Shown here: positions 17,922 to 25,956 of the stretch, in pieces
Layout of the letters: each line of letters begins with the position of its first letter
How positions within the stretch are numbered: position 1 is the stretch's first letter
Origin: Actinomycetes bacterium
GTDB taxonomy: Bacteria; Actinomycetota; Actinomycetes; Nanopelagicales; Nanopelagicaceae
DNA: 64,000 nucleotides
Assembly: GCA_023252155.1 (NCBI GenBank)
Contig: JAHEXJ010000004.1
Coordinates: forward strand, 1 to 64,000
Reading direction: 5' to 3'
Notes under the pieces: generated by a model
What the model was told of the DNA's origin: nothing
Seen by the model: only the letters and a program-made list of their open reading frames with translations
Databases searched by the model: none
Position numbers and translations under genes: made by a program

Positions 17922-19040
17922 TTATTGAGTAATGGGGGTGTATTCGACGAAATCTGCGTCGCGAGCCCATACAAGTCGGCGTGTTGAAACGGGATCGAAA
18001 AGATAGATCCGTTCCCGAGGAGCGGTAAGCGTCAGGGTTTCGCCGACGACCATGCCAAGAGGGCGAGGTCCACGGACTGCCACCTGTTGGCCTCCGATAT
18101 CGCAGAAAGCAATCTCTTCGCTTCCCAGGTTCTCAACCGCAATTACGGTTCCAGAGAAGAGGGCACGGTGGTTTCCGTCCTCAGTCCTCTTGAGATGCTC
18201 CGGCCTAACGCCTAGCAGCACTGGTGTTTCTTCAAGCGCGCCTTCGGCAATAGTTACATCGACTCCGTTTGCAAGTACGCGAACAGTGTCGGCAATGGAA
18301 AGGGCGGTCGCGGGCAATAAGTTCATTGGCGGAGCGCCGATAAAACTTGCAACGAAAGTGGTAGCGGGTTCGTCATAAACCTCAGTTGGTGTTCCCAATT
18401 GTTCGAGTCGGCCGTTGTTCATTACGGCGATTCGTGTGGCCATGGTCATAGCTTCGACTTGATCATGAGTGACATAGATAAAGGTCGTTTTTAAGTTGCG
18501 ATGGAGTTCGGATAGTTCCAAACGTGTTGCCGTACGCAATTGGGCGTCCAGATTGGACAACGGCTCGTCCATCAAAAATGCCTTTGGGTTTCTAACCATT
18601 GCACGTCCAAGGGCAACTCGTTGACGCTGTCCGCCAGATAATTCCTTGGGACGACGATGGAGCAACTTGTCGAGACCCAGTTGTTCGGCCACGGCCGTAG
18701 TCCACGTAGAAATATCTTCTTTTGAGAAACGACGAACTTGAAGACCGAATCCGAGGTTCTTGGCGACCGACAAATGTGGATAGAGCGCGTAACTCTGAAA
18801 GACCATCGCGATATCACGTTTGCCAGGCGGTAGAGCGGTTACGTCTTCGCTGTCGACAATTACGCGTCCAGAAGTCGGAGAAAGTAAACCTGCGATGATG
18901 CGAAGCAGTGTGCTCTTTCCACATCCACTCGGTCCAAGCAGTACAAGGAATTCGCCGTGTGGAATATCGATGCTGATATTTTCAAGTGCGACTGTGTTTC
19001 CAAATTCTTGTCGCACTTGATCGAGATAGATCCGGGTCAT
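17922..19040 (-). CDS. ugpC: ABC importer ATPase, UgpC/MalK type
   Basis: 372 residues, the normal MalK/UgpC size with a regulatory C-terminal domain. Motifs are Walker A GPSGCGKST, signature LSGGQRQRVALGRAMVR, Walker B AFLMDEPLSNLDAQLR and the H-loop YVTHDQVEAM. The C-terminal TOBE/OB segment carries GVRPEHL and ERIYLFDP. The start MTRIYLDQV at 19040 is chosen because the conserved domain begins at once; the 21 extra residues to 19103 are not family-like. It is the first gene of the minus-strand importer operon and energises the MalF/MalG-type channel. A promoter with good spacing lies at 19088-19116. Confidence 0.92.
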   Translation of the reverse strand: MTRIYLDQVRQEFGNTVALENISIDIPHGEFLVLLGPSGCGKSTLLRIIAGLLSPTSGRVIVDSEDVTALPPGKRDIAMVFQSYALYPHLSVAKNLGFGLQVRRFSKEDISTWTTAVAEQLGLDKLLHRRPKELSGGQRQRVALGRAMVRNPKAFLMDEPLSNLDAQLRTATRLELSELHRNLKTTFIYVTHDQVEAMTMATRIAVMNNGRLEQLGTPTEVYDEPATTFVASFIGAPPMNLLPATALSIADTVRVLANGVDVTIAEGALEETPVLLGVRPEHLKRTEDGNHRALFSGTVIAVENLGSEEIAFCDIGGQQVAVRGPRPLGMVVGETLTLTAPRERIYLFDPVSTRRLVWARDADFVEYTPITQ

Positions 19041-19087
19041 TTCGTGCTCGAGTAAGTTTTGGTTGGCATGCAACGGAAGGTAAAGCG

Positions 19088-19116
19088 ATGTAATTAACTC
19101 CACTCAAAGGCGTCAA
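19088..19116 (-). promoter_or_regulatory. Candidate promoter of the UgpC-type importer operon
   Basis: On the minus strand, TTGACG (19116-19111) and TTACAT (19093-19088) are separated by exactly 17 bases. This matches a vegetative -35/-10 pair and places transcription start about 40 bases before the ATPase start codon. Confidence 0.55.
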
Positions 19117-19192
19117 TAACATACGTCACACTTCTGGTGAATTTCAGGCGCATTTTTGTTACCGGGAACTCATGGGGCGGGAATCACAAGGC

Positions 19193-19220
19193 TTGACCAT
19201 ATCTATTGGTGCTCTACTAG
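19193..19220 (+). promoter_or_regulatory. Candidate promoter of the first SQR operon
   Basis: TTGACC (19193-19198) and TACTAG (19215-19220) with a 16-base spacer. The CstR-type operator begins 10 bases downstream, so a bound repressor would cover the initial transcribed region. Confidence 0.45.
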
Positions 19221-19230
19221 ACGTAGCCTT

Positions 19231-19248
19231 ATACCCATAGGGGGATAT
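19231..19248 (+). promoter_or_regulatory. Candidate CsoR/CstR-family operator, first SQR operon
   Basis: ATACCCATAGGGGGATAT, an imperfect palindrome of the same form as the sites at 58959 and 61039. It ends one base before the SQR start codon and contains its AGGGGG ribosome site, so binding would block both transcription and ribosome access. Confidence 0.65.
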
Positions 19249-20520
19249 ATGAAAAAGCTACTTGTACTCGGCGGCGGTACGGCCGGCACCATGGTCGTCA
19301 ATAAACTGCATAAGAAACTTGATGCGAAAGAATGGTCCATTACCGTAGTTGATAAGGACAATGATCATATTTATCAACCAGGGCTGCTTTTATTGCCTTT
19401 TGGCGTATACCATCCGGAAGAGCTGGTCAAAAAGCGCGATCATTTCTTGCCAAGCGGCGTTGAATACATCCGGGCCGATATTGATCGAGTCAACCCTGAA
19501 TTAAATCAAGTCCTATTGATGGATGGTCGCGTGATTGCATATGACCAACTTGTTATAGCAAGCGGGACAACACCTCGACCCGACCAGACTCCGGGCATGG
19601 ATGATCCGGCGGTGTGGCGCAAGAGTATTTTCGATTTCTATACGCTTCCGGGTTCACTTGCGTTACGAGACGCACTAAAGAATTTCAAGGGCGGACGTAT
19701 TGTCGTGCACATTACGGAAATGCCAATTAAATGCCCTGTGGCGCCGTTGGAGTTCACCTTCCTTGCCGATGCTTACTTCACAGAACGAAAGATGCGAGAG
19801 AAAGTTGAATTCGTCTATGTCACTCCGCTCGAGGGTGCATTCACGAAACCGGTCTGCTCCAAGCACTTGGGGTGGATGCTGGACGAGCGTCACATCAAGT
19901 TGGAACCCGATTTTGTTGTGGAGCACATCGATCCGGAAACAAGAACTCTGGTTTCGATGGATGAACGTGAGATTCCCTTTGATCTGCTGGTGACAGTTCC
20001 AGTGAATATGGGAGCAGACTTCATTGCCCGTTCTGGTCTGGGCGATGACTTGAACTACGTTCCTGTAGATAAGGGAAATTTCCTCTCCAAGAAGTACCCC
20101 AACATATTTGCCTTAGGGGACGCTTCAGACATTCCGGCGTCAAAGGCCGGGTCAGTCGCGCACTTCGCCATCGACTTATTCGCCGAGAATTTCGTGGAAT
20201 ACGTCCACGGCCGCCCAATGACCCACAATTTCGACGGCCATGCCAACTGTTTTATTGAGTCCGGCAACGGAAAAGGTCTTCTCATCGACTTCAATTACAC
20301 GGTCGAGCCGCTTACAGGGATGTTCCCTCTCCCCATTGTCGGGCCATTCCCACTTCTTAAGGAGAGCCGCTTCAACCACATGGGCAAGCTGGCCTTCCGG
20401 TGGATCTATTGGAATTTACTGTTGAAAGGCCGCTGGATACCGATCCCAGCTCTTATGTCCATGAAAGGCAAAAAGAAAGTCGAAGAAAAGGAAGGGGTTG
20501 TCGCAAATGCCAGTCATTGA
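19249..20520 (+). CDS. Sulfide:quinone reductase-like flavoprotein (SQR family, copy 1)
   Basis: 423 residues. The FAD motif GGGTAGTMVVNKL begins at residue 8. Two SQR-type redox cysteines are visible, Cys162 in MPIKCPVAP and Cys334 in HANCFIE, and a further Cys203 lies in PVCSKHLG. IFALGDASDIP is the C-terminal FAD motif. A hydrophobic and basic C-terminus (FRWIYWNLLLKGRWIP) suits membrane attachment. The family oxidises sulfide to persulfide or polysulfide and passes electrons to quinone. The ATG at 19249 has AGGGGG upstream. The TusE-like and DsrE2-like genes overlap or follow directly, which suggests the persulfide product is handed to sulfur-carrier proteins (inference). It differs clearly from the second SQR at 59356. 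Confidence 0.85.
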   Translation: MKKLLVLGGGTAGTMVVNKLHKKLDAKEWSITVVDKDNDHIYQPGLLLLPFGVYHPEELVKKRDHFLPSGVEYIRADIDRVNPELNQVLLMDGRVIAYDQLVIASGTTPRPDQTPGMDDPAVWRKSIFDFYTLPGSLALRDALKNFKGGRIVVHITEMPIKCPVAPLEFTFLADAYFTERKMREKVEFVYVTPLEGAFTKPVCSKHLGWMLDERHIKLEPDFVVEHIDPETRTLVSMDEREIPFDLLVTVPVNMGADFIARSGLGDDLNYVPVDKGNFLSKKYPNIFALGDASDIPASKAGSVAHFAIDLFAENFVEYVHGRPMTHNFDGHANCFIESGNGKGLLIDFNYTVEPLTGMFPLPIVGPFPLLKESRFNHMGKLAFRWIYWNLLLKGRWIPIPALMSMKGKKKVEEKEGVVANASH

Positions 20521-20821
20521 GGTCGCCGGAAAGCAAGTGAATGTCAATGAAGAAGGCTTCTTGACCAAGTACGACGAGTGGAACGAAGAGATTGCCAAAG
20601 TATTGGCAAAGCAGATCGACATCGAACTCACCGATGCGCATTGGAAAATCATAAAATTCCTTCGCGAAGACTTCAAGACCGAAGGTGAGACCGCAACGTC
20701 TCGTCGAGTTCAAACGGTGGGCGGAGTTCCTGTGAAGGATCAGTTCGCTCTGTTTCCAAAGAAACCTGCAAAGAAGATGGCGTATATCGCTGGATTACCA
20801 AAACCAAAAGGTTGCGTGTGA
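20507..20821 (+). CDS. TusE/DsrC family sulfur-carrier protein
   Basis: 104 residues. The C-terminus AGLPKPKGCV carries the conserved penultimate cysteine (Cys103) on the family's mobile arm. The second cysteine of true DsrC, 11 positions earlier, is Ala here, so it resembles TusE or single-cysteine DsrC-like proteins. Other family segments are NEEGFLTKYDEWNEEIA and LTDAHWKIIKFLRE. Such proteins accept persulfide sulfur and pass it on. The ATG at 20507 overlaps the SQR stop by 14 bases, so translation is coupled. No dissimilatory sulfite reductase genes are present, so a role in sulfide-derived sulfur transfer beside SQR and DsrE2 is more likely (inference). Confidence 0.85.
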   Translation: MPVIEVAGKQVNVNEEGFLTKYDEWNEEIAKVLAKQIDIELTDAHWKIIKFLREDFKTEGETATSRRVQTVGGVPVKDQFALFPKKPAKKMAYIAGLPKPKGCV

Positions 20822-20832
20822 GGGAGAATGAA

Positions 20833-21351
20833 ATGACACCAGAAATAGTTCCCAACTTCGGATCAGAAAATACTGATCGCAAATTGGCCATCATCTGCTC
20901 GAAGGGCAATTTGGATATGGCCTACCCAGGATTAATTCTGGCCAATGCCGCATTGGGAGAAGGCGTCGAGACGTTGATCTTCTTCACTTTTTGGGGTTTT
21001 GACATGATTACAAAATCCCGCATGAATGATCTTCAATTTAGTCCGGCCGGAAATACGGCGATGCACTTGCCAGGTAGCGACATGCATATCCCGCAAGCAA
21101 TGATGCCCGCTCCAGGTATGACTGCCGTCGCCACGCGTATGTTGAAGAAATCAATCGCCGATCTTGACGTCCCCGAAGTGCCTGATTTCCTAGATCAAAT
21201 CGTTGCTGCGGGGGGACATCTATGGGCTTGCAGGATGTCAGCTGATATGAACAAACTGACAATGAATGAGTTGCGCGATGATGTCGAAGGGATCATCAGC
21301 GCCTCGGACTTCATTGAAATGACCGACGGAGCGCAGTTACTTTTCATATAA
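20833..21351 (+). CDS. DsrE2-like (DsrE/DsrF family) sulfurtransferase
   Basis: 172 residues. The protein begins with RKLAIICSKGNLDMAYPGLILANAALGEG and a hydrophobic FFTFWGFDMI strand, as in the DsrE2 group often encoded near TusA, rhodanese or DsrC. Cysteines in IICSKG and ACRMSAD are in the places expected for persulfide carriers. The start is at 20833 because AGGGAGA lies five bases upstream; the frame extends seven codons further upstream. It is the third gene of the SQR-TusE-DsrE2 set and probably relays sulfane sulfur between SQR and the TusE-like protein (inference). A stretch of about 65 bases without an evident terminator separates it from the exporter genes. Confidence 0.8.
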   Translation: MTPEIVPNFGSENTDRKLAIICSKGNLDMAYPGLILANAALGEGVETLIFFTFWGFDMITKSRMNDLQFSPAGNTAMHLPGSDMHIPQAMMPAPGMTAVATRMLKKSIADLDVPEVPDFLDQIVAAGGHLWACRMSADMNKLTMNELRDDVEGIISASDFIEMTDGAQLLFI

Positions 21352-21415
21352 GGAAACCTCCCCGTAAGGCACTAGAAGATATAGGGTCTATTCGAGGGAA
21401 AATTGAGGTCGATTT

Positions 21416-23149
21416 GTGCTGATCAGTTTGCTGAAGACATATTTGCGTCCTTATCGAAAGAGCGTCGGAGTTGTCTTATTACTCCTTCTTATTCAGGCAA
21501 TCGCGAACCTCTATTTGCCGAACCTCAACGCCGATCTGATTAATAACGGCGTTGCAAAGGGCGATGTCTCCTACATTTGGAAGATCGGTGCCATCATGCT
21601 TGGGGCTTCTGCCCTAATCATGCTTGCATCCATTGTTCTCGCCTACTTGAGCGCAAAGGTTGCTATGGCTTTCGGCCGAGATTTACGTGGGGGAGTATTC
21701 AGCGCAGTTGAGACATTCTCTGCGCGAGAGCTCAACCAATTTGGTGCCCCGTCGCTCATTACTCGAAATACAAACGATGTCCAGCAGGTGCAGATGGTCC
21801 TCTTCATGGGTCTGACCATGATGGTTGCCGCACCGATCACAGGCGTTGGCGCGGTGATCATGGCCGTGCGCACTAACGCAAAGCTTTCGCTACTTATTCT
21901 CGTTGCGGTGCCCGTTATGGCCATACTCATCGGAACCTTGCTCAAGAGGATCGTGCCGCTTTTTCGTATCATGCAAGTCAAGATCGACCGGCTTAACCTC
22001 GTATTGCGGGAGCAGATAAGCGGCGTCCGAGTCATTCGAGCATTCGTTAAGACAAATTTCGAAGAAGCACGTTTTGCAGAAACAAGCACCGATCTGATGA
22101 ACACCACCTTGAGCGTTACGCGGACATTCGCAATGATGTTTCCGTCCCTCATTTTGGTCCTGAATCTATCGAGCGTTGCCGTCATTTGGTTTGGGGCAAA
22201 GCTTGTCGACAGCGGGAACATGCCGATCGGAAATCTGACCGCCTTTCTCGCCTACATTATGCAAATTCTTTTCAGCGTGATGATGGCTGTGATGATGTCG
22301 TTGATGATTCCTCGCGCGGCAGCAAGTGCAGAGCGCATCCAAGAGGTTTTGCAGACTGCATCATCTGTCGTGGACACAACCGAACCCAAGACCCCTGCTC
22401 AACGTAAGGGCCTGATTGAGTTCAGAAACGTTGAATTCCGCTATCCAGGAGCCGAAGTTTCTGTGCTTTCCGGGATTTCCTTTACTGCAGAGCCGGGGAA
22501 AATCACCGCAATCGTCGGAAGTACTGGAAGCGGAAAGAGCACACTTCTCAATCTGATACCGCGATTTATCGATGTCACCGAAGGATCGATACAGCTAGAC
22601 GGTGTAGATGTTCGGGAGCAATCTCTTGAGGGAATCTGGTCGGAGATCGGACTCGTTCCTCAGCGTTCACTGCTCTTTGGCGGAACGGTCGCCGACAACC
22701 TTCGCTACGGCGATTCAAACGCAACTGACGAACAACTTTGGGAGGCGCTGGAAATCGCCCAAGCAAAAGATTTTGTTGTCGAGATGCCAGATCAACTCCA
22801 ATCCCTAGTGGCTCAAGGCGGGACCAACTTCTCAGGAGGGCAACGTCAACGTCTCTCGATCGCTCGAGCCATCGTGAAACGTCCCCGAATTTACATTCTC
22901 GACGATTCGTTCTCGGCATTGGATTACACAACAGATGCAAAACTTCGCAACGCGTTGGAAAGATCGGCCAAGGATGCCACCTTGCTAATCGTGGCTCAAC
23001 GAGTTAGCACGATCCTAAATGCCGACCAAATCATTGTTTTGGAAGAAGGAAGAATCGTCGGCATCGGCACACACCACGCTCTCATGGATGTGTGTGCGAC
23101 GTATCGTGAAATTGTCCTTTCTCAGTTGAGTCCTGAGGAGGCGGCATGA
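21416..23149 (+). CDS. ABC exporter half-transporter with fused ATPase, subunit A (MdlA-like)
   Basis: 577 residues: six membrane helices over the first ~310 residues, then an ATPase domain with Walker A GSTGSGKST, signature FSGGQRQRLSIARAIVKRP and Walker B IYILDDSFSALD. After Walker B the catalytic glutamate is replaced by Asp-Ser (LDDSFSALD), so this is the degenerate ATPase site partner of a heterodimeric exporter. The GTG start has GAGG upstream. The next gene overlaps by an ATGA junction and supplies the complementary half. Substrate unknown; multidrug, lipid or thiol compounds are possible. Proximity to the SQR operon may mean co-expression. Confidence 0.9.
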   Translation: MLISLLKTYLRPYRKSVGVVLLLLLIQAIANLYLPNLNADLINNGVAKGDVSYIWKIGAIMLGASALIMLASIVLAYLSAKVAMAFGRDLRGGVFSAVETFSARELNQFGAPSLITRNTNDVQQVQMVLFMGLTMMVAAPITGVGAVIMAVRTNAKLSLLILVAVPVMAILIGTLLKRIVPLFRIMQVKIDRLNLVLREQISGVRVIRAFVKTNFEEARFAETSTDLMNTTLSVTRTFAMMFPSLILVLNLSSVAVIWFGAKLVDSGNMPIGNLTAFLAYIMQILFSVMMAVMMSLMIPRAAASAERIQEVLQTASSVVDTTEPKTPAQRKGLIEFRNVEFRYPGAEVSVLSGISFTAEPGKITAIVGSTGSGKSTLLNLIPRFIDVTEGSIQLDGVDVREQSLEGIWSEIGLVPQRSLLFGGTVADNLRYGDSNATDEQLWEALEIAQAKDFVVEMPDQLQSLVAQGGTNFSGGQRQRLSIARAIVKRPRIYILDDSFSALDYTTDAKLRNALERSAKDATLLIVAQRVSTILNADQIIVLEEGRIVGIGTHHALMDVCATYREIVLSQLSPEEAA

Positions 23150-25098
23150 GCACCGAAAAAGCACCGACACGGAGACCAGCTGGCCCGGGTGGCGGCCCCA
23201 TGCACGGCATGTTCGGACCTCCACCGACGAAGTCGAAAGACTTCCGCGGTTCACTCAAGAGACTTTTGAAAGAACTCGGTCCTGAACGAAAAGTCATGAC
23301 CCTTGTATTCGGGCTGATCACTACAAGCGTTGTCATCGGGTCTTTCGGCCCCAAGATCCTTGGTCGCGCAACAAATTACGTCTTTTACGGCTTCTTGGGC
23401 AGGCGAATGCCCCCAGGAATCAGCAAAGCACAGGCAATTGCAGGACTACGCGCAAAAGGGGAGAACCGTCTGGCTGACATGCTGCAAAAGAGCTCGGTCA
23501 TTCCTGGAAAAGGCATTGATTTTCACGCGGTTTACCACGTCCTCATTTTGGCAATCGCGCTTTACGCCATCTCCTCGCTTTTTATGTGGATACAGGGCTA
23601 CCTCATGGCTGGCGTCACGCAACGTACTGTCTATCGATTACGCCGACTTGCCGAGGAAAAACTTGGAAGATTGCCTCTAAGTTATTTCGACACTCAATCG
23701 CGCGGAGATCTGCTCAGCCGCGTCACAAACGACATCGACAACATTTCCAACTCTCTGCAACAGGGACTTTCGAACATCATCAACTCCTTGCTGACCATTC
23801 TCTCCGTATTGGCGATGATGGTTTGGATAAGTCCCGAGCTCGCCCTGGTCTCAATAATCGCGATTCCTCTGAGCATGTTTGTATCGATCCGTATTGCCAA
23901 GCGCTCGCAGAAACAGTTTATTGCTCAATGGGATTGGACCGGAAAACTTAACGGCCACGTCGAGGAAATGCATACAGGTCATGCGCTTGTGAAGGTATTT
24001 GGGCGGCGTGAGCAAGCCATTGCTGATTTCTCCACGTTGAACGAAAAGATGTACGAGTCCAGCTTTAAAGCGCAATTCATGTCGGGGATCATCCAACCGA
24101 CTACCGCGCTTATTTCAAACCTCATTTATGTTGCCATCGCCGTGCTTGGCGGATATCGAGTGGCAACGGGAAGCATGTCGCTAGGGGATGTTCAGGCGTT
24201 CATTCAATATTCACGTCAATTCGGAATGCCACTTGCCCAGATTGCAGGCTTGATGAACATTGTTCAGTCCGGGATAGCTTCAGCCGAGCGATTGTTCGAA
24301 CTTCTTGATGCAACAGAAGAGGAACCCGATGCCACTGATGCGGTTGCAATTGATCGCGCAGAAGGAGAGGTTCGATTCAATAATGTTTCATTCCGGTATG
24401 TCGCCGACCAACCACTTATTGAGAACTTTTCCCTGTCCGTAAAGCCGGGCGAAACCGTTGCCATTGTGGGTCCGACCGGTGCTGGCAAGACAACCCTGGT
24501 CAATCTAATAATGCGTTTCTATGAGATTGACTCTGGATCAATCACTCTCGATGGTAAAGATATTCGCTCGATGACCCGAGATGACTTGCGCCGCCAGTTC
24601 GGTATGGTTCTTCAAGATACCTGGTTATTTACCGGTTCCATGAGAGAAAACATCGCCTTCGGCAGTCTTGATCCCTCGCACGAGATGGTCGTGGCTGCCG
24701 CAAAAGCGGCAAATATCGACCACTTCTTGCGTTCGTTGCCGGCGGGGTATGACTCGATGTTGACTGATGACAATGCGACCGTTTCAAACGGCGAGCGACA
24801 ACTCATAACAATTGCACGTGCCTTCATGGCAGATCCGGCGATTCTCATTCTTGATGAGGCAACTAGCTCAGTTGATACGCGTACCGAAGTATTGGTTCAG
24901 CAAGCAATGGCCAAGCTTCGTGTCGGGCGAACAAGCTTCGTGATCGCTCACCGACTTTCAACTATCCGAGATGCTGACACAATTCTTGTTATGGATAAGG
25001 GTAGGTTGATCGAGCAAGGTCGCCACGCAGATTTGATGGCTAGGAAGGGTTTCTACTACGACCTTTATGCCAGCCAGTTCTCGGAAGCGATTGAGTAA
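23146..25098 (+). CDS. ABC exporter half-transporter with fused ATPase, subunit B (MdlB-like)
   Basis: 650 residues. A Pro/Gly-rich N-terminus (RRPAGPGGGPMHGMFGPP), typical of this actinobacterial half, precedes the membrane domain. About 75 extra residues are inserted between the first two helices. The ATPase domain has Walker A GPTGAGKTT, a signature altered to VSNGERQLITIARAFM, and Walker B AILILDEATSSVD with the catalytic Glu present. The signature is degenerate while the Glu is intact, complementing the partner subunit, in which the reverse applies. Together they form an asymmetric heterodimeric exporter in the cytoplasmic membrane. A strong hairpin follows the gene. Confidence 0.9.
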   Translation: MSTEKAPTRRPAGPGGGPMHGMFGPPPTKSKDFRGSLKRLLKELGPERKVMTLVFGLITTSVVIGSFGPKILGRATNYVFYGFLGRRMPPGISKAQAIAGLRAKGENRLADMLQKSSVIPGKGIDFHAVYHVLILAIALYAISSLFMWIQGYLMAGVTQRTVYRLRRLAEEKLGRLPLSYFDTQSRGDLLSRVTNDIDNISNSLQQGLSNIINSLLTILSVLAMMVWISPELALVSIIAIPLSMFVSIRIAKRSQKQFIAQWDWTGKLNGHVEEMHTGHALVKVFGRREQAIADFSTLNEKMYESSFKAQFMSGIIQPTTALISNLIYVAIAVLGGYRVATGSMSLGDVQAFIQYSRQFGMPLAQIAGLMNIVQSGIASAERLFELLDATEEEPDATDAVAIDRAEGEVRFNNVSFRYVADQPLIENFSLSVKPGETVAIVGPTGAGKTTLVNLIMRFYEIDSGSITLDGKDIRSMTRDDLRRQFGMVLQDTWLFTGSMRENIAFGSLDPSHEMVVAAAKAANIDHFLRSLPAGYDSMLTDDNATVSNGERQLITIARAFMADPAILILDEATSSVDTRTEVLVQQAMAKLRVGRTSFVIAHRLSTIRDADTILVMDKGRLIEQGRHADLMARKGFYYDLYASQFSEAIE

Positions 25099-25127
25099 TC
25101 AAGTCGTTTCAATGGGCTAACCGAAAT

Positions 25128-25164
25128 ACTAAAGCTCCGAGAAATAATTTCTCGAGGCTTTAGT
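25128..25164 (+). terminator. Long hairpin after the ABC exporter genes
   Basis: Two 18-base arms starting ACTAAAGC at 25128 and ending GCTTTAGT at 25164 pair with only two mismatches around a one-base loop. The stem is near-symmetrical and could act in both directions. The rest of the 252-base gap up to 25350 shows no further gene. Confidence 0.6.
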
Positions 25165-25337
25165 TAGTAACTCAACTTTTGAGCACGTGTGCGACTCTGA
25201 CCAAGTATTCAAATGGTAACAGTGAATACCCCTTAAATAAGACTTGGGAGGAAAACCTATTCGTCACTCTAAGTAATAATTCCACGATTGATCGTCTAAA
25301 TTGCTGGCGCAAGATAGGAGATCACCTTCACCACATA

Positions 25338-25343
25338 TACACT
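25338..25343 (+). promoter_or_regulatory. -10 box of a probable leaderless mRNA (GNAT gene)
   Basis: TACACT followed by 7 bases and the ATG at 25351. The nearest SD-like sequence (AGGAG) is about 30 bases upstream, too far for translation, so transcription probably begins at the start codon. Confidence 0.5.
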
Positions 25344-25350
25344 CCAACAT

Positions 25351-25947
25351 ATGATCCAAGGAATCGAGATTCTTCGCGAAGACGATCCGCGTTGCTCAGA
25401 ATTGGAAACACGCGGATTTACGTTAGTCGGAGAGTCATGGGGTGCTCGACTAAGTTTGAATGCGGACGATGACCTAAGCATCTATACCGAGGCTTTGAAC
25501 AGTGTTGTAGGAACTGGGATCAGTATTCAAGAGCTGGATATTGATTTTGCCAATGCACTCTTAGATCTCGAGTTGATTACAAATCCAGATTATCCATACA
25601 CACCAGCGACCTTTCACGAAGTTCCAACAATCGAGGGCATTCGAGCTTTGTGGCGGCCAGGCAATCGAATCTTCGGCGCGATATCTGAAGTCGTTCTGAT
25701 CGGAGCAATCTGCACTACCGGCAAAGAAGAGAGAACCGAAATAGATTTCGCGTCTCTTTTACGTGCATACCGGGGCCAAGGAATCGGAAAGGCACTGCTT
25801 GCAGCTGGCATTCTGGCTTGGGAATCGCTTGGAGTTCGCGTATTTACAACTGGCGGCGCGGCCCAGAATTCAGCGAGCCTTGGAACCGTGCGATCTTTGG
25901 GCTTTGCCGTTGAGGAAAAATGGCGGAGTTACCAACCTCCCCTGTAG
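25351..25947 (+). CDS. GNAT-family N-acetyltransferase
   Basis: 198 residues. The C-terminal half has the acetyl-CoA-binding signature RAYRGQGIGKALL around residues 143-155 and the later GLGTVRSLGF-like segment SLGTVRSLGFAVEEKW. The N-terminal half is more divergent, including a SELETRGFTLVGESWG segment, and may be a partial second GNAT-like fold. The family transfers acetyl groups from acetyl-CoA to amines on small molecules or proteins. The target is unknown. The MOSC gene starts at 25957, nine bases after the stop codon, but has its own likely promoter. Confidence 0.72.
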   Translation: MIQGIEILREDDPRCSELETRGFTLVGESWGARLSLNADDDLSIYTEALNSVVGTGISIQELDIDFANALLDLELITNPDYPYTPATFHEVPTIEGIRALWRPGNRIFGAISEVVLIGAICTTGKEERTEIDFASLLRAYRGQGIGKALLAAGILAWESLGVRVFTTGGAAQNSASLGTVRSLGFAVEEKWRSYQPPL

Positions 25948-25950
25948 TTT
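25945..25950 (+). promoter_or_regulatory. -10 box of a probable leaderless mRNA (MOSC gene)
   Basis: TAGTTT, whose first three bases are the stop codon of the previous gene, then 6 bases and the ATG at 25957. There is no ribosome site. Confidence 0.5.
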
Positions 25951-25956
25951 TCGTCC

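Noticed and set aside
19117-19143. PHO-box-like repeat (ATTCACC) upstream of the importer promoter
   Set aside because: Only one seven-base unit is close to the GTTCACC consensus, and the neighbouring 11-base units do not match.
20507-20821. True DsrC of dissimilatory sulfite reduction
   Set aside because: The second conserved cysteine is Ala and no dsrAB genes are in the window.
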